Positions 1-11,384 of a stretch of DNA of 64,000 nt are shown here, piece by piece (within the stretch, counting starts at the first letter, position 1; each line of letters opens with the position of its first letter). Under the pieces are notes generated by a model. The model was not told the origin of the DNA. It saw nothing but the letters and a program-made list of their open reading frames with translations, and made no database searches. A program made the position numbers and the translations under genes. The DNA comes from Alopecurus myosuroides (lineage: Eukaryota; Streptophyta; Magnoliopsida; Poales; Poaceae): contig CM054060.1 in NCBI GenBank assembly GCA_028641055.1, positions 237,550,833-237,614,832 of the forward strand, read 5' to 3'.

Positions 1-933
1 CACACAGTTGGATTAATGATGGTTCAGATTATTGTGTCAATAAGCCTATTACTAGTCAAGTGGTTAATCATGGGGTGTAAGGTTGTTAATCATTAGGTTC
101 AAGTTGTCATGGGTACTTGTTAGCCAGTACTTTCACCAAGTAGTCCATAACCGCGGAAAACACGGCTTCTCGAGAAGATTTATCCCTGCAGGGTTGCACC
201 AATTTGGCCGTACACGCATGAATAACCCGCCAGATGGAAAGGCCCTTCCACCAAGCGGGGCACTCAACACAACTCAACTCTTCTTCGCATCAAGCCCAAA
301 GCACCTTGGGCGCACGGCTAATCGAGCCCAGAAGAAAATGGACCCTCATAGCACTCTAAGAACGTGTCCCCCTATATGCCGACTACGAAAGTTCCACCCT
401 GGCATGGGCTCGCAAAAACATGCATGCGGCAAATGGAAAACACGAACTAAATGAGGCGATTTGGACGAGATGCGAATCGAATCAAATTGAGGGGGGCGCC
501 CATACTCGCTTCCCACATGCGGTTAGTGCGCTCATCATGGATCGGTAGACAAGACCCTTTTCCTATTAGGGTCGACACTAGCAGGCCTCAAAACCACACA
601 GGGCCTCCTGCCGGTGCCTTATCATCAAATTATTATTATCAATAACATTAGCATGATTCATTGTTTAACATCGAGCCCCTAGAACATAATGAAATGGTAA
701 CAGAAAGTAACGGGTAACAGACTCGAGCAAAACAACCCTAAGCATGCTAGTAAGACACGGGCAACAAGCAAAAGGTTATAGGTATGGAAGTGAGGCAATA
801 TCAGGGTTTAAGGATACATGTGATAGGTTCGTAACAGAAGCAACTAATCATAGGGCTAGCAGAATAGACAACGGAAAAGTATCGGTATCCAATGTTGAAA
901 GGAACACAGTGGTTCATGTGAGTGATAACTTGC

Positions 934-1011
934 CTGCAAACCCAGTAGCCTGGTACTGAGCTAACTCCTTAGAAGGGATGTCGTAAGTATCGTCGGTCTC
1001 AACGTCGTCGT
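934..1011 (-). other. Exon-like acidic segment in LTR, copy 1
   Basis: The minus strand encodes an acidic stretch beginning DDVETDDTYD and ending at CAG followed by GCAAGT, a consensus GC-type splice donor. The same segment with the same donor is at 7395-7472 on the plus strand in the other LTR. The partner exon of this copy would lie left of base 1. Conservation of both peptide and donor suggests an exon, but no transcript evidence is available here. Confidence 0.4.
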
Positions 1012-2197
1012 GTATCCGAGAAGAAGCAAACAAACAATGCAGAAAGATAAACAATCAATACCATGGCATAGTGCAGAAACATGGGATGATGCATGACCAT
1101 TTAATTGATGCATCAAAATAACTAGTTAACAGGGTAGCACAATTTAAATGGATCCATATGCAATATGGAAAAGGTTCATGAATTAAGTGGAAACAAATGA
1201 TCTATTATTTATTATCATATGAAAGTGGTTAGCATGATGCATGCATGATGATAACAACAAAATAACAACAATAGATGCAAGTGGAAAAGGAATTTAACAA
1301 GTTTGGAAATCATTTGTTAAGTTTGGAAAGTTTGGTTACTTAAACATGTCACACAAGCAATTGTTGTTTTCATCAAGTTAAAGTGTTCAAAACAATTAAC
1401 AAAATTCATATTTGAAAAGAACACAAAGTTTTAGTTGGATTACATGTTTCATATATTGAAAAAGGAATTAGGATAATTTAATTATGAAGTAAACAAGATT
1501 AAACAAGTTTTAAATGATTTTAAAACAAGTTTGAATTTTTATTTGAATTTTATTTGCTCAAAACATAAATTCAAATTTACATTTGAAAAGTTCACACTTT
1601 GATGGTTTGAAAGCATATTTTGCATGTTCAAAAATATTTTATTTTGAGCAAGTTATGATTTTATCAAATTTAAATGAATTAAACAAGGTTTAAATTATTT
1701 AGGCAATTTAAATTATTCAAACCAGGAAACAAAAATTATATTTGAAAAGGTTATTCAAAATGGTATGGAAAACATATTTTATTTGCATTATTTGGATTAA
1801 GAATGAATTAGTTATTGAATTTAGAAAATTGCATTTGAATTATTTAAATTGGAAATTTAAATGCATTTGGAAATTTAAAAACAGTACACAAATGGATTAT
1901 TTGGATAGATAATTAAATTTGGAACAACAAACATATATAACTTTTATTATTTGGAGTTATATTATAAAAGTTATTCCAGTTTTTGTTTTAGGGATTAATC
2001 TGCCATTTTAAAAGAATTAGATTTTGAAAACAGAAACGTGCAAAACAATTTGCACCGCACAGTGGCCTAGCCACAGCCACTGTGCGTGGGCCACGGTCCA
2101 GCGTGGCGTGTTGTGTGCTTGCGTGGCCACCAGTGTCACTGCCTGGTGGGGCAGGCATGTCAGGCACGCGGAGGAAAAAGATGGGTTTAATTGCATC

Positions 2198-2258
2198 CGC
2201 GGGGGATCGAACCCGCGTCTGCGCTGCGCGCTCGTTAGCACTGAACCATTGCGCTGCT
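2198..2258 (-). other. tRNA-like pol III promoter motif in LTR, copy 1
   Basis: On the minus strand an A-box-like stretch (GCGCAATGGTTCAGTGCTAA, about 2233-2256) is followed by a B-box-like GGTTCGATCCCC (2202-2213) at tRNA-like spacing. No full cloverleaf is evident, so this is not called a tRNA gene. It resembles the head of a tRNA-derived SINE or an internal pol III promoter. The other LTR has the equivalent at 6146-6212, so it is part of the LTR family rather than a private insertion. Confidence 0.5.
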
Positions 2259-3782
2259 GCCGTTCGTTTGACAGTAAACGCGATGCAGCAAAGGTAAGCT
2301 TCAGATCTGCACCTAACTGAAACCAAACGCGCGCAGACTGAACTTCACTGACAGAAGGAAACGAGGCACGCCGGCGGTGATCGCCGTGCCCGTGCTCGAT
2401 CTGGAGGTGATGGATGCGTGCGCAACAGAGAGGAAAGGAGGGAGGAGGAGACGGTGGCTCACCACCCGCTGTAGACGTTGCAGAGGTTCGACGGAGCGCG
2501 GCAGCCGGAGATGTTGCTGTCAGCGGCGAGGATGGCGTCGTCAATCCAGGCCACCTTGATCTCCATGAAGGTGTCCCCCAGCTCGAGGTAGGTACGGTGG
2601 TGCGTTTCCCGTGGACAGCCAGGAAGAAGGAGGGCCGCAGCGACGGTGTTCACCTCGGATTCAGTAATCGGAGAGCCGGTGAGGTGGACGCCGCGGACAG
2701 AGACGTGGATGGCGGCGTGGAAGGAGATGCTCGATGGCGTCGTGCAGTGGTCGATGTGGACGAGCAGAAAACGGAGACTCGATTCCCGCGAGCAGAATAC
2801 ACCGCGAGGCACCGGAGACGGCGATCGCCGGAGGGATTCAGAGCGTGGGCTCGGTGAGAAGTTCAGAGAGGGGAAAAGGCCGCGAGGGAGAGGAATTGGC
2901 GGAGATCCCGAAGGAGGAGGGAGTAGGGCTAGCTAGGGTTGCTCGGGGGAGGCCTAGGCTGCTCTTATAGCCATGCGGAGCTGCGCGCGGCCGTCGGCGC
3001 GTTGCAGTTGCCGCCGTGGCACCATTGGATGGGCAGCCGTACAGCTGAAGAAGAAAAGGGAGGGGGCGAAGGGGTACGCGGGCCGCGCGGGCTGGCTGCG
3101 CGCGCGGAAAGGAGAGAGAATGGGCTGTGCTAGGTAGCTGCCGCGCGCGCTGCTGGCTTTCTCCTTTTTCTTTTTCTGTTTGTTTTTTTTTTTTTTTGCA
3201 GAAAAACAAATTGGAAGAAAAGGATGGTTTGTAGGTTAGTAAAAATATTAGAAAAATTAGGTTAAGCTATTTAAGTTAATAGCAAACAAATGCTAACTTT
3301 TGTTTTCACAAAGTTGGAGTTTAACTTGCTGTTTGTATTTAAACCAAAATTGGGTGAATTTTTATATTAAGTGATCATTTATGAAAACAAACATTTTAAT
3401 AGGGTGAACCCTATTGTTAACTTGGTTAAATTAGTTGATTGGTTTAGATAATGTTCATAAGTTCAAACTGGTTCTGCTTGATGCATTTGATTTGAATTTG
3501 AAGGGGATTTGGAAATTATTTGTTTGATTAAAACCAACAATTTAATAAGTGAGCATTATGGAATTAAATGAAAGCAATTGAGGTTTTGATTTGTATTTCT
3601 TTGTTTGAAAAAGGTTGTAACATGACAAGTATGAAATAAACACTTGAAATTGTTTGAGTTTCATTATGAAAACAATTAAGAACAGATGCAAACACATAAA
3701 TAAACATGATGACATGATGCAATACTTTGATTAAACAGGAAACAAAACATTCTAGGGGTATTTTCATACTTGGGATGTTACA

Positions 3783-4751
3783 GTAGCTCACTTCTTTGCT
3801 GTCAAAGAAACAATCTCAGCTAGCCAGTTAGCAGAGCTCTACACAGCAAAGATTGTTCCTCTTCATGGTGTTCGACTGGAAATAAGCTCAGACCGTGGAA
3901 GTATATTCACTTCTCATTTCTGGAAAAGCTTTCAAGAAGCATTGGGCACCAAACTTCTGTTCAGCACAGCTTATCACCCTCAGTCTCAGGGGCAAGTCGA
4001 AAGAGTCAATCAGATTCTCGAGGATATGCTCAGAGCATGTGGTCTCTCCTTTGGCATGAAATGGGAGGATTGCCTTCCGTATGCTGAATTCTCCTACAAC
4101 AACAGCTTCCAGGCAAGCCTAGGCATGGCACCATTTGAAGCTCTCTATGGCCGCAGATGCAGGAGTCCAATCAATTGGTCTGGAGCTGGTGAATGTTCAC
4201 TCTTAGGCCCTGACATTGTTAAGGAAGCCGAAGAGAAAGTTCGCATCATTCGTGACAATCTCAAGATTGCTCAGTCTCGTCAGAAAAGCTACTATGACAG
4301 CAAGCACAAGGATATGATCTTTGCACCTGGTGACAAAGCATATCTCCGTGTAACTCCCCTCAGAGGCACTCATCGTTTTGGTGTGAAAGGAAAGCTTGCA
4401 CCAAGATACATTGGTCCTTTCAACATTCTCTCAAGGCGTGCGGAAAATGCCTATCGTCTTGAACTTCCAGAAAAACTATCCAAGGTGCACGATGTGTTTC
4501 ACGTGTCACAGCTCAAGAGGTGTTTCAAAGATCCAGATCGTGCAGTTGATCATGATTCCATTGAACTGCAAGATGATCTATCTTATGAGGAGCACCCTGT
4601 TCGAATTCTCGATGAGACCGAGCGTAAGACTCGCAACAAGAGCACCAAGTTCTTGAAAGTGCAGTGGTCCCATCATTCCGATAAAGAGGCAACGTGGGAG
4701 ACCGAAGAGGATCTTCGCAAGAAGTATCCGGACCTTTTCTCTTCTCAGTAG
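3783..4751 (+). pseudogene. Integrase C-terminal half with chromodomain (5'-truncated pol)
   Basis: The frame opens at 3783 with VAHFFAVKE, inside the integrase core, and runs uninterrupted to TAG at 4749-4751. The first core aspartate lies upstream and is missing. The second is seen in ISSDRGSIF and the glutamate region in QGQVERVNQ. The C-terminal part has the GPF/Y-like RYIGPFNIL and a chromodomain-like end (HPVRILDE, then a KVQWSHHSDKEATWE stretch), as in chromoviruses, where this domain directs integration to chromatin. It lacks gag, protease, RT, RNase H and the integrase zinc finger because copy 1 is inserted at 3782. The missing 5' part should lie beyond copy 1. A polypurine tract and LTR follow. 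Confidence 0.9.
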
Positions 4752-4771
4752 GAATCTTGGGGCGCGATTCC

Positions 4772-4787
4772 TTCAAGGGGGGCGTTT
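4772..4787 (+). other. Polypurine tract of chromovirus copy 2
   Basis: TTCAAGGGGGGCG lies just upstream of the LTR start at 4788 and 20 bases after the pol stop. This is the expected position and composition for the plus-strand DNA synthesis primer. Confidence 0.75.
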
Positions 4788-6145
4788 TGTAACATCCCAA
4801 GTATGAAAAACCACCCTAGAATGTTTGTTTCTTGCTTTATTATTGTTTTGCATCATGGCATCTTAATCATTGCATTTGTTTTCATTTTTGTTCCCATATG
4901 TTTTCCTTTGTTTTCACAATTGAAATTCAAACAATATTCAAATGTCTTGTTTCATACTTGCTCTGTTACAATTTTCAAATAGAAATATTCAATTAAAAAC
5001 AGCTATTTGTTTCTATTAAAATAGAAAGCTCAACCTTTCACTTGTTATTTTATTTAAATAACTCACTTAACTCAAATTCTTTTCAAAAGTCAATTACATC
5101 TTCTTCCAAACAGCAACCATGTTGGATTTATGAGAATTACAAAACAATTCTAATCCTTTTGTTTCAATTAAACTATAAGGTTCAAACTATTTAAACTTTG
5201 TTTTTAATAAATCACTTAATCTCAAAATTCATTCAAATTTCAACCAAATTACAAACAGCGAAATATTTTGGAATATTTGAAAACCAAAGCATGTGCATGT
5301 TGCTGTTACAATAAAGAGTTGTTACAAAAATTTCCCTAACAATTTCGAACCCAAAAACCCTAGCTTTTCTTCCCTATTTCAAATTAGCAAAAAAAAAAGA
5401 AACAGCAAAAATAAAACAAAACGAGAGAGAGAGGGGCAGTGGGCTGTGCCCCCACGCAGGCCCAGCCCACCATTTTTCTCCCCGCGGCCCGATACCCCTT
5501 CGGGGTCGTCTTCAACACGTACGGCAGCGCATCCGCGCTGCCCTCGTCGACGCCGTCGTGAGCAGACGGCCAGCAGCTGCTCGCCTCGCCCTTAAAACCT
5601 ACCCCCTAGGCCCCCGAGCTAGCCCTAGACCCCCTACACCTCTTCTCCCTCGCGAAGCGCCGCCGTTTCCTCCATCTCTGCAACCATCCACCTCTCTGCA
5701 ACCACACCGACGCCACCCCTTCTGAATCCATGGCGATCGTCGCCGTTGCCACGCTCCTCCTCCCTGGCTGACCACGGGGATCAGACCACCGTAACCTCCT
5801 CGAGCTCATCGACACCCCAACGGTACCCGGGACCCTCTGCTTCCCTGCCGCCATCCTCAACGTCGTCGCCGGCAACCTCTGCACCGAGCCGCTGCCACGG
5901 CTACTGCGAGGGTGAGCAGCACCCTTCCCTCTCCCTCATGTTTCCTGCTCTGCTGCACACCGCGCGCAAGCACGAGCACGAGCACCACACGCGCACCAGC
6001 AGCACGGCGGCACGATCGCTGCAGCAGCTCGCCGCCGGCCAGCGAGCCTCTGTCGAAAAGTTCAGAAACTGCATCTGAAAAATTCAGTTAACGCGAACGG
6101 AAGCATAACCTGTCCGCGCACCCCTTACTGTCAAAACTGAATCGC

Positions 6146-6212
6146 ACACCGTAGTGGTAACGCATCGCTGCACGCGCGTCCGCGGCGCGGGTTCGAGCCC
6201 CCGCCCGCGCGG
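6146..6212 (+). other. tRNA-like pol III promoter motif in LTR, copy 2
   Basis: A-box-like ACCGTAGTGGTAACGC (6148-6163) and B-box-like GGGTTCGAGCCCC (6189-6201) occur at tRNA-like spacing, at the position equivalent to 2198-2258 in the inverted LTR. The B box matches the pol III consensus closely and the A box only partly. Confidence 0.5.
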
Positions 6213-7394
6213 ATTAACCCAACATTTTGCTAGCCACGCTGGAGGCAGGAGGCCCACCTGCCAGTGGCCTGTGTTGCCACGCGCGCACACCCGCGGGCCA
6301 CTCTGGCCCAGGGCCCCCTCGTCAGTGGCTGGGGCTAGCCACTGCGAGGTGTAAAACATTTTTCTGCCCAGTTTCTTTTAAAATAAATCCTTTTTCTTTT
6401 ACAGATTAGTCCCTAGAATTAAATTGCTAATAACTTTTAATTTCTAAATCCAAATTATGCAAATGAAATATGTTTACTGAACCAAATTAAATTCTCTACA
6501 TGATTACATCATTTGTTTTCTGTTTTGCACTTTTCAAATTGATTCAACATTCAAATTCAAACAATTCATTTCAAATTTGATTAAATGCATAACTAATTCA
6601 AACTTAATTCAAATAACACAAATAAAATATGTTTTCCATGCTATTTTGAACCATCTTTCCAAATATAAATTTTGTTTCATGTTTTGAATAATTAAAATTG
6701 CTTAAATAATTTAAACTTTGTTTAAATCATTTAAATTTGCTAAATTCATAACTTGCTCAAATTAAATTATTTTTGAACATATAAAATATGTTTTCAAACT
6801 AGAAAAGTATAAACTTTTCAAATATGAAATTGAATTAATGTTTTGAACAAATAAAAATTCAAATAAATTCATACTTGAATTAAATTCAATTAAATCTTGT
6901 TTAATTCATAATTAAATCATTGTAATTTCTTTTTCAATAATTGAAACATGTAATCCACCTAAAATTGTGTGTTCTTTTCAAATATAAACTTTGTTAACTA
7001 TTTTGAACAATTAAAGTTGGTGAAAACAACAAATGCTTGTGTAACACCTTTAAGGAACCAAAATTCCATAACTTAATAAATAAAATTCCAACCTTGGTAA
7101 ACCTTATTTCAAATTGTTTCTATTGTTGTTTTCTTTCTGTTTTCCTCATCCATGCATCATGCTAATCCACTTTCACATGTTGTTTAGTTGTAAAACAATT
7201 ATTTCAACCATAATTCTTGGGCTTTCCATATGCAATCCAAGTTGCATATGGGTCCATTTAAACATGTTACCATGTCAACTAGTTTATTTTGATGCATCCA
7301 TTAAATTGGCCATGCATCATCCCATGATTGTGCACTATGCCATGTTATTGATTGTTTATCTCTCTGCGTTGTTTGTTTTCTTCTTCTCGAATAG

Positions 7395-8759
7395 ACGACG
7401 ACGTTGAGACAGACGATACTTACGACACCCCTTCTGAGGATCTAGCTCAGTACCAGGCTGCTGAGTTTGCAGGCAAGTATTCACTCACATGAACCATTGT
7501 GTTCCTTTTCAACATTGGATACCGATACTTTCCGTTGTTTATTCTGCTAGCCATATGAATCGTTGCTTCTGTTCGATCCTATCACATGTTGTCCTTTAAC
7601 CCTGATATAGCCTCACCTCCACACCTATAACCCCATTTGCTTGTTGCCCGTGTCTTACTAGCATGCTTAGGGTTGTTTCTGCTCGAGTCTGTTGCCCGTT
7701 ACTTTCTGTTACTATATTTCCTATCATGTTCTGGGGCTCGATGTTAAACAACAATCCTGTTAATGCTGTGGTTAATAATAATTTGATGATAAGGCACCGG
7801 CAGGAGGCCCGGCGTGGTTTTGAGGCCTGCTAGTGTCGACCCTAATTAGGAAAAGGGTCTTGTCTACTGATCCATGATGAGCGCACTAACCGCATGTGGG
7901 AAGCGTGTATGGGCGCCCCCCTCAATTTGATTCGATTCGCATCTCGTCCAAATCGCCACACTTAGTTCGGGCTTTCCATTTGATGCACTCATATGCAGGT
8001 ACGAACCCGAGGCCAGGGTGGAACCTTTGTAGTCGGCATTTAGGGCGGCGTGGTCTTAGAGTGCTATGAGGGTCCCCTTTTCTTCGTGGGGCTCGATTAG
8101 CCGCGCACGCACAGCACGTGGTTCTTTGGGCTTGATGCGAAGAAGAGTTGAGTTGTGTTGAGTGCCTCGCTTGGTGGGTTTGATTCCCATCTGGCGGGAT
8201 ATTCTTACGTGTACGGCCAAATTGGTGCACCCCTGCAGGGATAAATATTCTCGAGAAGACGTGTTTTCCGCGGTTATGGTTAACTTGGTGAAAGTACTGG
8301 CTAACAAGTACTCAAAACAACTTACACCTAACTAATGATAACTTGACTAGTAATAGTCTTATTGCCACAATAACTTGACCCATCATTAATCAACTGTGTG
8401 AGTTATCCTCGGATTGCTTCTTTGGATAAGGGGCGAGGTCCAGGATGGGTTTGTTTGGTGGTTAGTTATAGTTGGTTACGATACGCTATCTTATCTCCTT
8501 TCTGGTAGCCGGAAGTTGTAGTATGTTCTGTAGTTGGTTAGTGCAGCCAGCTGCCGCATCTTTTATATCACCCTTTCTTCCGTTGAACCCAAAGCATCTG
8601 TGCTTGGTGTTGACGGGTTACACTTTGGTGAACTGTGAGTCTAGCTTGCTAGTACGTTTATGTACTGACCCCTTTGGGGCTGTGGTTTCCGCAGACTACG
8701 CTTACGAGGATCCCCGTGATGGCTACTACGTGGAGTTTGACGAGGCTGCTGACGAGTAG
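7395..8759 (+). CDS. Candidate two-exon acidic ORF inside the LTR
   Basis: Exon a (about 7395-7472) reads DDVETDDTYD onward and stops at CAG|GCAAGT, a good GC-type donor. Exon b (8695-8759) follows a TTTCCGCAG acceptor, reads DYAYEDPRDGYY and ends AADE before TAG at 8757-8759. The two join in phase. The product is short, strongly acidic and tyrosine-rich, with no family I recognise. The inverted LTR keeps exon a and its GC donor (934-1011). The upstream start is not resolved: the AG before exon a is absent from the other copy, so it may belong to a longer leader ORF. Conserved non-coding sequence is the alternative. Confidence 0.4.
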
Positions 8760-9189
8760 ATAGCGGACCTGGGCAGGATCCGAGACTACGTGGATGGGCT
8801 CCGTTTTCCTTTCATTCCCGGCTTCTTAGGCCTATTTGGATCTTGTCTGTACTCAGACATTTTGGATGCTTCCGTTGTGTTGTAATGATGATATGTTGGG
8901 ACATGTGTCCTCTGGATGATTGTATTTGCTATCTCTGCTCTAGTGAGAGCTATTTGCAACTTATTTCTATTTATTTGTGTCTTAGAGATATGTTGTGCTA
9001 TCATTCTGTTAAACGTCGTTGACGTACCATGTGTGTATGGTATGAAGTACGTCAATGGTAGTATCCTGATTTCTATTGGATGGTTTACGTAGACGATGAA
9101 CAGTAGGGGTTGGTTGTCACACATACGTGTGTTGGCCTACTCGTAAGAGATGCGGGTGCGGGTAAGCCCCGTAATCCAATCAACTACTG

Positions 9190-11187
9190 TTCAACGGAAC
9201 TGCGAGTATCCTCTAGAAGTCCGGGTGCGACACTCTGAGAGATCAACGAGCTTCTCGAGGTCCACAACGGCTTTCCTCTTGGAGCGAGTGGGAGCTGCTG
9301 CAGCATCAGCGTCCAGAGGGGCGCTGGAAGAGGGAATGGTTCAGAAAGGGAGAAAGAGAAAAGCATAGTGAGAATCAGCAACAGAGTGGTACTCGGATGG
9401 AATGACTTACCCTTTGGCGGTAGGGGGTTGTCTTCTGGCGGTGTTCTTCTTTTTGTCCGCCTTCTCGGTCTTCTTGGCTTTCTTGGTAGCAGGTTCTTGG
9501 GCACCACTGCCCACCCTCGTCGGAGTTGTGGGAGCAGCCACAGATAGAGGCTTGACATCAATGGGCTCCTCGTCATCATCGTTCAGCTCAGGATCCTCTG
9601 CAGAGTAGAAGAGAAAAGGAATTGAGAAACAGAAAAGGAAATCAGAGTGCACTACTCGAGATCAGAGAGGTGAAATTAGTCACCTTCGCCATCCTCGCAC
9701 CAGTCCCGGATAGACGCGTCAACTTGGTGCTTACCAGGCTGGTTGGCGTGAGGGATGCAGAGGGTGTCCTGGGTGTCGTAGGCGGTCTCATCCTCTTCTT
9801 CTCGGTCATCCGACCAATTGCCCTCGAAGACTTCAACATCCTCTTCTCCCTGGCGATCGATGTGCTGTAAAGGCAAACAGATAGCACGAGTGAGTTAAGT
9901 TCTCAGCTAAGGAGTTCTACTCGGCATAGCATGCAAACATAAAGCATATAAAGCTAAGGGGCTCTACTCGGCATAGCATGCAAACATAAAGCATATAAAG
10001 CTAAGGAGTTCTACCCGGCATAGCATGCAAACATAAAGCATATAAAGCTAAGGAGTTCTACCCGGCATGGTGTGCAAGCACAAAGCATATAAAGCCAAAG
10101 GGATATTGGTGATTTTCTATTCGGCGTGGCGTGCAAACACAAAGCATATAAAGACAACAGGATATTTGTGATGTTCTACTCGATGCAGCATGCAAAGACT
10201 AAGCATACAAAGCTGAGAAGCCACCTACTCGGTATCAAAGTGCAAAGACAAAGCACAGAAGGCTAACATGTTCGATTGGCTTGAGGCGGCTATACGGCAC
10301 GAAGCCATACTGCCAGGTGTCGGAGAGCGTTGTCTGCATGATGGATCTCGCCCAGATGGCCACCTCGGCGGTGCTGAGCTCGAAGGTGGTTGTCCTCGTG
10401 CAGTCGCGGCTTCCTCCCATGTAGCACATCTTGTGGGAGCGACGCTGGAGCGGGAGCACTCGGCGTGAAATCCAGCACGCGATGGGGTCATCTCGGCGGA
10501 ATCCCTGATCCTGCAACTTGGCCAGGCGCCGCTCGATCTGAACGACATCCTCGATGTTGCTCTTGTGGTTGTAGCCCCAGTTCTGCTGGGTTGGCCTTGC
10601 GTTCTTCCACTTTGGAAGCCCTATCCGGTCCTGGATCGGCTTCCCCTCTTCCATGGCGACGTTCTTCACGTAGAGGAAACTGCTGCCATTTGCGCATAGT
10701 TTCCAGTCCCTTGACGCGCGGGTGATGGCCAGTCGTGCGCTGCAACATCATGGCGCATCCCGTCTGCGTCATCGCGCGGGCACTCTCGGTGTGCCTAGGA
10801 TTGGGGATGCTCTGCTTCCGGAAAAAGAAATATCTAGCCCAACTGTGGATGGTTGGGTAGACGCCAAGGAAAGCTTCGCAGACCACGGCATGGATGGACA
10901 GTATAACCATGGCATTGGGGGGAAGATGGTGTGGCTGGAGGCCGAAGTTCTTGAGGAACTCGGAGAAAAATTCAGAGATTGGAAGGCCAAAAGCCGCGTT
11001 TGAAATGAGCGAGGAAGACGACGAATTCATCCTTCTCGGGCGTGGGGATGATTTCTTTACCTGGCTGCCTGCACCTCACGCCGGGAGGGACGCGACGGGT
11101 GTTGACGAGCCACTGGCAGTCCTCCGACGTGACCTCCGATCCCTCCCAACCGGCGCGGGCGGCGGCATCGTTATCTCCGCGAGCCAT
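9190..11187 (-). pseudogene. Antisense accessory gene of Tat-1 (gypsy-type transposon domain)
   Basis: ATG at 11187 starts a protein closely related to the one at 59650: SEVTSEDCQWLVNTRRVPPG, then HHLPPNAMVILSIHAVVCEA and CYMGGSRDCTRTTT. This is the domain I know as the Pfam putative gypsy type transposon family (PF04195, from memory). An extra base in the AAAA run at 10989-10992 (plus strand) and a second shift near 10682 break exon 1, so it is a pseudogene. Exon 1 ends near 10265. Exon 2 (about 9690-9870) and exon 3 (about 9407-9600) encode acidic and then lysine-rich tracts. Exon 4 is cut near 9190. Intron 1 is a tandem array. The role of these proteins in the element is not settled. Confidence 0.75.
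9902..10250 (-). repeat. Tandem array in intron 1 of the Tat-1 accessory gene
   Basis: Copies of a unit containing GCATAGCATGCAAACATAAA begin near 9924, 9971, 10018 and 10065 (47-bp period), then near 10124 and 10182 with a longer period of 58-59 bp and more divergence. On the gene strand each unit reads roughly CTTTATATGCTTTATG, then a purine-poor GC stretch, then GGGTAGAA or GAGTAGAA. The corresponding intron at 60604-60905 carries related units. Confidence 0.85.
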
Positions 11188-11376
11188 GGAGGCGGAATAA
11201 CTTGTGAGAAACGGGAAGTGGAAACAGGCGGAGGAATCGCTCTCTATCTCTCCTGCGGCGTGTGGAGCGGCGGCGCAGCAGATGGTTGTGGTGGCGGGGT
11301 GCTCGACGGCGGCGGAGAGGCGAGGGGGCGCGAGATTGGAAAGGGCTGGAAAGAGGAGAAGAGAGCGTCGAGGGGG

Positions 11377-11384
11377 TATTTATC
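11377..11384 (-). promoter_or_regulatory. TATA box of the Tat-1 accessory gene
   Basis: Minus strand GATAAATA, flanked by C-rich sequence, lies about 190 bp upstream of the ATG at 11187. The arrangement matches TATAAATACCCCC upstream of the homologous gene at 59650. Confidence 0.55.

Larger units (their letters stand above)
1..3782 (-). mobile_element. LTR of chromovirus copy 1 (window-truncated)
   Basis: Reading the minus strand from 3782 gives the LTR start TGTAACATCCC, the same as the LTR that starts at 4788 on the plus strand. The two stay alignable from 3782 down to 1, against 4788 up to about 8400. The outer LTR end at 3782 touches pol of the same family, so this is the 5' LTR (or a solo LTR) of an antisense copy inserted into another copy. 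The rest lies beyond the left edge. Both LTRs share an AT-rich first part, a GC-rich core (about 2040-3170 here) and another AT-rich stretch. Lengths near 4 kb fit the Del/Tekay chromovirus group. Open frames in the GC-rich core look like composition shadows. Confidence 0.85.
4788..9121 (+). mobile_element. 3' LTR of chromovirus copy 2
   Basis: It starts TGTAACATCCC right after the polypurine tract. The right end is placed at about 9121 (GGTTGTCACA), where the sequence changes to accessory-gene material of Tat-1. That boundary is inferred, since the other LTR is cut by the window edge. It holds a GC-rich core (about 5400-6360), a tRNA-like motif and an acidic candidate ORF. It has drifted from copy 1 by many substitutions and small indels, so the two are not recent duplicates. 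Confidence 0.8.

Noticed and set aside
2198..2258. A functional tRNA gene
   Set aside because: Only A- and B-box-like motifs are present. I could not fold an acceptor stem and anticodon arm, and the equivalent at 6146-6212 differs in loop regions.
2414..3209. Overlapping long ORFs in GC-rich LTR core
   Set aside because: All frames on both strands are open in this GC-rich stretch, proteins are Arg/Ala/Pro-rich, and the homologous LTR at 5293-6359 does not keep the frames.
3783..4751. A domesticated integrase/chromodomain host gene
   Set aside because: The polypurine tract and LTR follow directly, and the 5' edge is a transposon insertion point rather than a promoter or exon.
9902..10250. 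CRISPR-like direct repeats
   Set aside because: Units are contiguous tandem repeats without unique spacers, in a plant retrotransposon intron.
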